Source: Formicarius rufipectus
Lineage: Eukaryota > Chordata > Aves > Passeriformes > Formicariidae
Assembly (NCBI GenBank): GCA_013399695.1
Contig: VXAU01004944.1
Span: 1 to 64,000 of the forward strand
Direction of reading: 5' to 3'
Length of the DNA: 64,000 nt
The notes under the pieces were generated by a model, which saw only the letters and a list, made by a program, of their open reading frames with translations, was not told the DNA's origin and did no database searches. The position numbers and the translations under genes are program-made. How positions within the stretch are numbered: the stretch's first letter is position 1; each line of letters opens with the position of its first letter. Of the stretch, positions 58,291 through 64,000 are shown piece after piece.

Positions 58291-61200
58291 CTGTAAATGA
58301 TTTATCAGAAAAATTAGGAATAGATATCAAAGTAATTCCAGGTGTTTATCATAACTTAAAATTATTCATAATTTAAACCTGGGAGTATTATCAGGACCAA
58401 AATATCATACAGAAAACAAGCCTGTGATCCAGATTTATAAATACAAACTGCAGCTTTTGGTATGAAGACATCCATATGAGAAAATCCTGCTTTGTCGAAA
58501 AACAATACTGCTTAACTTGAAGTATTTCAGGTAAGTATATCCACAAAACTCAGATTTCCGCAAAATTTACGGAAAAGTCTTTAGAAGTAAACTCATCTAA
58601 AAATTCAGTTATTGTTTCTGATCATGAAGCAGGCATAGTGTGACATATTTGAACTTATTTATGAGCTGAAACTATTTTCCCTATTTGTTATGACTTGGAC
58701 CAGTGACAACACCACTATGATCTTCTTCAACTTATCTTTAAGTTTTACGTGTTACTTGGTTTCAGAACACAAGAGTTAATGCACTACTTCCTCTCTTAAC
58801 TGTGTAAATAGAAAAATTGGGTAGAGAAAGTTAAGTCCTTGTGATTGCACAACTGCAGACCATGCTATCCCTTCCATGGAGTGACCAAGTTTTATCCTGC
58901 ACCTTAAAAAATGGAATTTTCCCTTTTTTGAGTTCTGGCTGCACTAATGGTTCAAGGCCTTCCCTTAATGCATCTCTAAGGGTCACGAAAGGAACTGAAG
59001 TCATCAGAGCTCTGAAAAGGTTTAAGTAATTCTACCTCTTTTGAAGCTCTTTTCATTGAGGGACATATAGAACCCATTTGGGGGCACCTTCCTACAAAAT
59101 TAAACTCCTTAGAAGCTTCATTAGCTGACTTCAAATGATAAAAGCAAGTTACTTAATCTTTGCTGCTTCCATAAACTTAATTGCAGGTTAATGCAAAATA
59201 CAAAGATAACCAAAGTAATGCCTCAATGTTCAAAGAGATCTCATTTAAGTCTTCCAAAATGTGGTGCTGTCTGTCATAAACTGCCCTTGAAAAGATAGTC
59301 TGTCTAGTTAGCTGTAAAACTTCCCTTTTTTTTCCTCCTGAAACTAAAAAGTAAATTTTTACTCCAAACTATGCCATACTTCCTTTAGCAGAAAATTGTC
59401 TTTTCAATGAATAAAATAATTGTGGTATAAGGTTTAACAATTATTTGGAAGAAGGGAAAGAATAACATTATCATCAGAATTACATAAGTTATCAGAATTC
59501 TTATATAGAAAACATAAGGATGAAAGAACATAATGCTTTCTTAAAATTCTTATAGTTATCTAAGTCTGTTATTTCATATCTTCCTACTGCTTTAATAATT
59601 AAGCAAAGTATTTGTTCAAGTTTTATATAAATCTTTTTGCACTATAGTTTTCAGTTATTTAACTAGAATACTAAAATGTTAATAAGTAGATTCTTGTTAA
59701 AAAAAAAATCTTCCTGAACATTTCTCAGAGTACCTTTACTTTGTATTTCAGCATAAAAGGAAAAGACCTGATCTCAATATTCATCTTCTCTTTGGTAGGA
59801 TAGTGAGACTGGGAAATTAATTAAAATTCAATCTGCCTTAGAATCAAAACAAATGTCATAATTCTAAATACTGCAAATGCATGAGAACATTTTATGTTTC
59901 CTTTATTTATCCTTTGTTCAGAAAGTGTTATTCTGAATCACTCTAAAAGAACAAAATTATTTTATAACCAAGATATGAAATAATTAGGCTCAAATACTTG
60001 TCTGGCAGAGACCAAGTGCAGATGTGCAGACTTAGAACCTACTCTGTGCTCTAATGCTGCTTAGGGGTTTTAACCACCGGCTATTAAATGCTAAATGCAC
60101 GAGCAGCCCCTGCAGCAGGGACGTGAATCAAAACAGTATCCTCTGTAAGGGCTGGGGAGACAGAAACACATGTACGTACTTCTATCTTCTTTTACTTGCA
60201 GAAATCTACCTGTAAAGAGCTTCAGTAATCGGCATACCTAGCTGGAACATACTCCCAAACCCGAGGTTTCAGCACCTTCCATCGCTCTTTATGCTGAAGC
60301 CCCAACCTAGGTCTCAAAGAGACCCTTTCAGACAAAAAAGCCTAGCAAGTTCGCTAAGAGATTTGCAAATCTCTCCTGCACAGACTTCCTCAGGCCATGC
60401 TCTTACGATTCACATATCTGTGGCAGCTACACATTTTTTGTTGTCCGTGTATGTTAGTCAGACCCGGACATTCCCATTGGAATAGTGGGAATTGGGAGAC
60501 TTGACAGCCTACCAAAAAAGTACTGAATTTCTCCATCTCTACCTTGTAGTTTGAGGCATGAGGCAGAGGTTGAGACACCAGTGTTGGTTATGTTTCCATT
60601 GCAGAATCTGATATGCACATGAGACATAAGGTACAGCTGTGGACCCTGAGGTTCATAAACAGAAGTTGGATTTCTTTCAACTTGTTTTGCTAAGAGTTAA
60701 CTGAGTGAAAAACTTTACAAAGTGGAATTCATGTGACACTGCTTGACAGACCTTACTCTACATTCTTGTTTTTAATTTAAGACTTGCATGCCTGTTTGCT
60801 AGTACTCTGTACAGGAGGATTAGTAAGACACACAGTTTGGTATTCAGCAACTAGCATTTAAAGCATTTAGCCAGAACATTTAGTTATAAATAAATTTGAG
60901 AAACTGTGCATTTTAAACTGGATTAAAAATATATGGACACTAAGTGATGATATCTGACCCCTATGAGAAACCAGCATGAGTCTTAATGATCTCTTTGCGC
61001 TCTGCCATGAAATAGCGAAGAAATAGCCAGTATAAACTAGTGACAGAAAAACTTGGCATTGAGGGAATACCAAAGCAGCTTATGTGCTCTCTAACCCTGT
61101 TAAAACTCTGCTGATGCTCCTGCTGCTAATGCGCCCATAAAAAAAAAGATGTTGCTTTCCCATCATCTGTTACTGTTGCCACTACACATTTTCTAGGTCT

Positions 61201-64000
61201 TTGTATCTCAGTTGAGAAAAAAAATCCAATTTCAGATGTAGAAAGCACCTATACAGGTGCCAGAATTCTTCCTTATGCTGAACTGCAGGAACAAATATAA
61301 ACTTTTATTAGTGGTACAAGCCAACTTCCCCTGTTTTGAGACCATGACTTTTGAACACCTGCAGTCTCCAGATTTTCTACTGTCTTCTTACAGCACACAT
61401 TCTTTTGGCTTCCTTTAGAATAAGGGAGTTATGCAAGAGAAACAATGCATTACTGAACTGAGCCTTGCAATCAAAGGTGAAAATATGTGACCATGGTGAC
61501 TGAGTCACAACAGCTCACAAAGTTACCAGCTACTTGCTCACATACAATCTAACCTGTTACAAATGCAACAAAATGCATTGGCTTAAGTCTCACCTTTTTC
61601 TAAGCCCCAACCTTTCTAAGCCCCTATATGTGACTATACATTCACATATTCTGTCCCCTCCTTTGTTTCCCCACTACTTTCTATATCTCCTAAGTTTAAT
61701 AGGCAATTCCTTCCATTTAGTTTTATCAAATGTGTTTCTTTCATTTCTTCCTCCTATCAGGGCAAAATCTCCTGAGAAAAGGGAAGACCAAAAAGAGGGG
61801 TCTTTTAAGATAGGAATGGGTTGTAAATGTGAAGTTTTCTTCCCTTCTCATTGAAGAAATTTTATCCTTTTTTTAATCCATAAGAGGATTTATTAACTTT
61901 TTTTCTCCAGATAACATATCATCTTGTCTCTCTCCCTTGCTCTCAGAGAAGTGGATGAACCACATCCACTCCTTGCAGGGGAACTTCTTTCCCCTCCTTG
62001 CCACGACAGACCTTCTCCTTTTACTTTTTTTACAACTTCTTTTCTGCTTGAAGCAAACCACATCCCCACATTATCACAAAAGAAGCACTGTCTCTCACTG
62101 GCCTTCAATTCTCAAGTAATTTTTTATCATCTTTAAAATTAACTGAAGGTGTTACTATGCTAAATGTGGTTTATTATGATTATGGCTTCCTCCTCTCCAT
62201 CTCAGTGCTTCTGTAATGCAACTAGAAGACACAGTCGGTATTTCTGCTGACCTGCCTATGGGATAATGGAGTAAAATGCCGACTGCTGTCTTGTGATCAG
62301 AGAAGTGCACAAGGGGTGAGAGACTACTAGTGGGAGTGAAAGAATGGAAGTAGATTCTGGTTGTCTCTACTAGACCCTACTTGAATACATGTAAGGAGAA
62401 ACTGTGTTTGACAGACTAACCATCTGAAGATTCTGGATGCTCCAATATCTGTCCCTTCTAAGGAAAATGAACACTTTGCAGGATAAAGAAAGGTATAGTT
62501 AATACTGGAGGGAGGTTCTTTCTGCTAGGAACTGCCACTTCTCCAGGGCAAGCAAACAGACCAATACTGTGAGTGTGTGTAGAAGGTGGCTCAATGAGTC
62601 ATGGCAATTTAAAACTTGGGATACATGCTGAGAGCTGTGCTACTTGCCATGACTAGACAGATACTAGTGTGATGGTCAGGCAGGACAGAACAGTATATGA
62701 GATCATGCTGTTCCAGGTTAGTCTGTTACAGGTTGACTAACCTTCCAGTTGCTCACCCAATGGGCAGAACACAGTGAAAACAAAGCCAAAGAAAAGTTCA
62801 ATGACTCATGTTAATTCATGGGTACTTATCCGAGTTCACTGTATAGTCCAAATTTTTGGAAGTTCACTCCTTATGAACTAGTTCGGGCATGGAAAAGTAG
62901 CAAAAAGACATTCACTAGCTTATATACATAGCCCCCCCCGCCCAACAACTATTTTTAACAACTGACACCATTAGAAGGATCGCAGTCTATATCCTGTTTA
63001 TGCAGAATTCCAACTAAGATATATTATGAGCCAGAGTAAAACAACTGAACGCAGAACTGCAACATGCATCTTTTAAATCTGAGAGGGAAAAACATTACAG
63101 CCAAATTCAGAACATGTTTGTTCTGTTTTATCTTCATGTGTGAATAACTGGTCTTATACCTTACCCAAAGTAAAGCAGACATAGTTTCCAGTTTACTCAT
63201 ATTACTCCCCTTTAAAACACATGTAAAGCACATTAGGCTTAACTCACCTCTTTGGTTTAATTGTAACCCCATTAATCTCAGAGAGGTCACTTTCACTGAG
63301 GCAGTACTAAAGCAAGGAGAATCAGTTTGGAGGTGTTTTTGCAGCACAGAAAGTCTAGCTCATTGGAGACTCATCTTTTACTTAGTATACATAGATGTTA
63401 CACTAGTCACATTGCTCAGGTAGGAACTTTGGATAGTTTGAAGTCAGATAATTTCAATCCTACTGACAACATGTATGTTGGCATAAAGTTCAATCAAGGC
63501 AAAATGAATTAAGTATTATTCAGCCTCTTAAGTAGACCTTGCAGCTTTCATTGAATAGCCAGTGTGGTAAGACCACATCAGCTAGCTATTTTAAAACTAG
63601 GTAAGTAGGCTGCAGTAACTACAGCACTCTCTTTGGTTCTGAGCTACATTTACATGATCTGTGCAAAGTACTGATCTTTAAAGCTCAAAGCTGTCAAACC
63701 AGCACTTTAATAATCTCTACAGTTTGCAAAGACATTGTATACATGATACATCAACCACCGTCTTTTTTTAGCCTATTGGCCAAATGATGACCACCTTCTT
63801 CATGTCAAGTATTCCAAGGCAGCACAATTTTAAATAACATGGAAGGCTTCAGGTTTTCATGTAATTGCTGAGAAATTTCCAGAACCAGCATTACAATCTA
63901 ATGTACTTTTTTGAGTTTCCCACAAAAAATTTGATCAAGTACATCAAAGTGAAATGGGTGGAGCATCAGCTCTGTTCACAGCTCTCTAGCCACATCCCAT
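58291..64000 (-). other. PPFIA2: PPFIA2 intron or upstream region of the short isoform
   Basis: 5.7 kb with no canonical liprin-alpha exon found. It includes two splice-bounded open segments (60239-60300 and 63248-63306, see findings), a C8 run at 62932-62939, C/T-rich sequence around 61590-62060 and mildly GC-richer sequence at 60040-60480. A promoter for the putative short transcript may lie here, but no TATA box or CpG island was convincing. Confidence 0.5.
63248..63306 (-). CDS. weak candidate exon upstream of the MENSL exon
   Basis: A 59-nt segment is bounded by CTGATTCTCCTTGCTTTAG and a perfect AGAG/GTGAGT donor. In one frame it is open and ends with one base (G), which joins in phase to the AT-CAG-ACT-ATG start of the exon at 58178-58290; it contains an ATG (MGLQLNQR). 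One in three random segments would match the phase, so support is limited; it may be a 5' UTR exon or chance. Confidence 0.25.

Noticed and set aside
61873..62136. Several overlapping 60-70 codon frames
   Set aside because: They are on both strands of a C/T-rich stretch with no splice or family support.
1..64000. CRISPR arrays, tRNA/rRNA genes, bacterial operons
   Set aside because: None are present; the window is entirely vertebrate-type nuclear sequence with spliced genes.

Overview
This is vertebrate, almost certainly avian, nuclear DNA: AT-rich, intron-dominated, with CR1 LINE fragments of the bird/reptile type, an LTR-like element, and two convergent genes in the order known around human ACSS3 and PPFIA2. 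The species cannot be fixed from the sequence. Gene names rest on recalled family sequence; exon limits rest on reading frame, splice phase and GT/GC-AG sites that I checked by hand.

Region 1 (1-2642, + strand): the last three coding exons of ACSS3, a mitochondrial short-chain acyl-CoA synthetase, including the invariant catalytic lysine motif of the C-terminal domain. Region 2 (2643-9289): the tail-to-tail interval between the two stop codons (about 6.6 kb), holding both 3' UTRs and several candidate poly(A) signals.

Region 3 (9290-56699, - strand): 21 consecutive coding exons of PPFIA2 (liprin-alpha-2), from inside the N-terminal coiled coil through three SAM domains to the C-terminal VRTYSC. 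Together they give 2490 nt, an exact multiple of three (829 residues plus stop), with every junction in phase. The canonical exons for the first ~430 residues lie beyond 64000. One 94-bp intron uses a GC donor, and two exons are only 30 nt.

Region 4 (56700-64000): two (possibly three) further exons upstream of the coiled-coil exon at 56616. They are phase-compatible with it but do not encode the canonical liprin-alpha sequence, which suggests an internal promoter and a short isoform with a different N-terminus. Candidate alternative exons inside the gene are a 60-nt cassette (52173-52232) and a 9-nt microexon (30753-30761). The introns also hold four CR1 pieces, a likely solo LTR, a MIR-like SINE relic, an old palindromic element, simple repeats and one 193-bp assembly gap.

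ACSS3 and PPFIA2 have no known functional link. Their relation here is positional (conserved synteny, converging 3' ends). No bacterial-type system, CRISPR array or new multi-gene system is present; the novelty lies in possible undescribed PPFIA2 isoforms.
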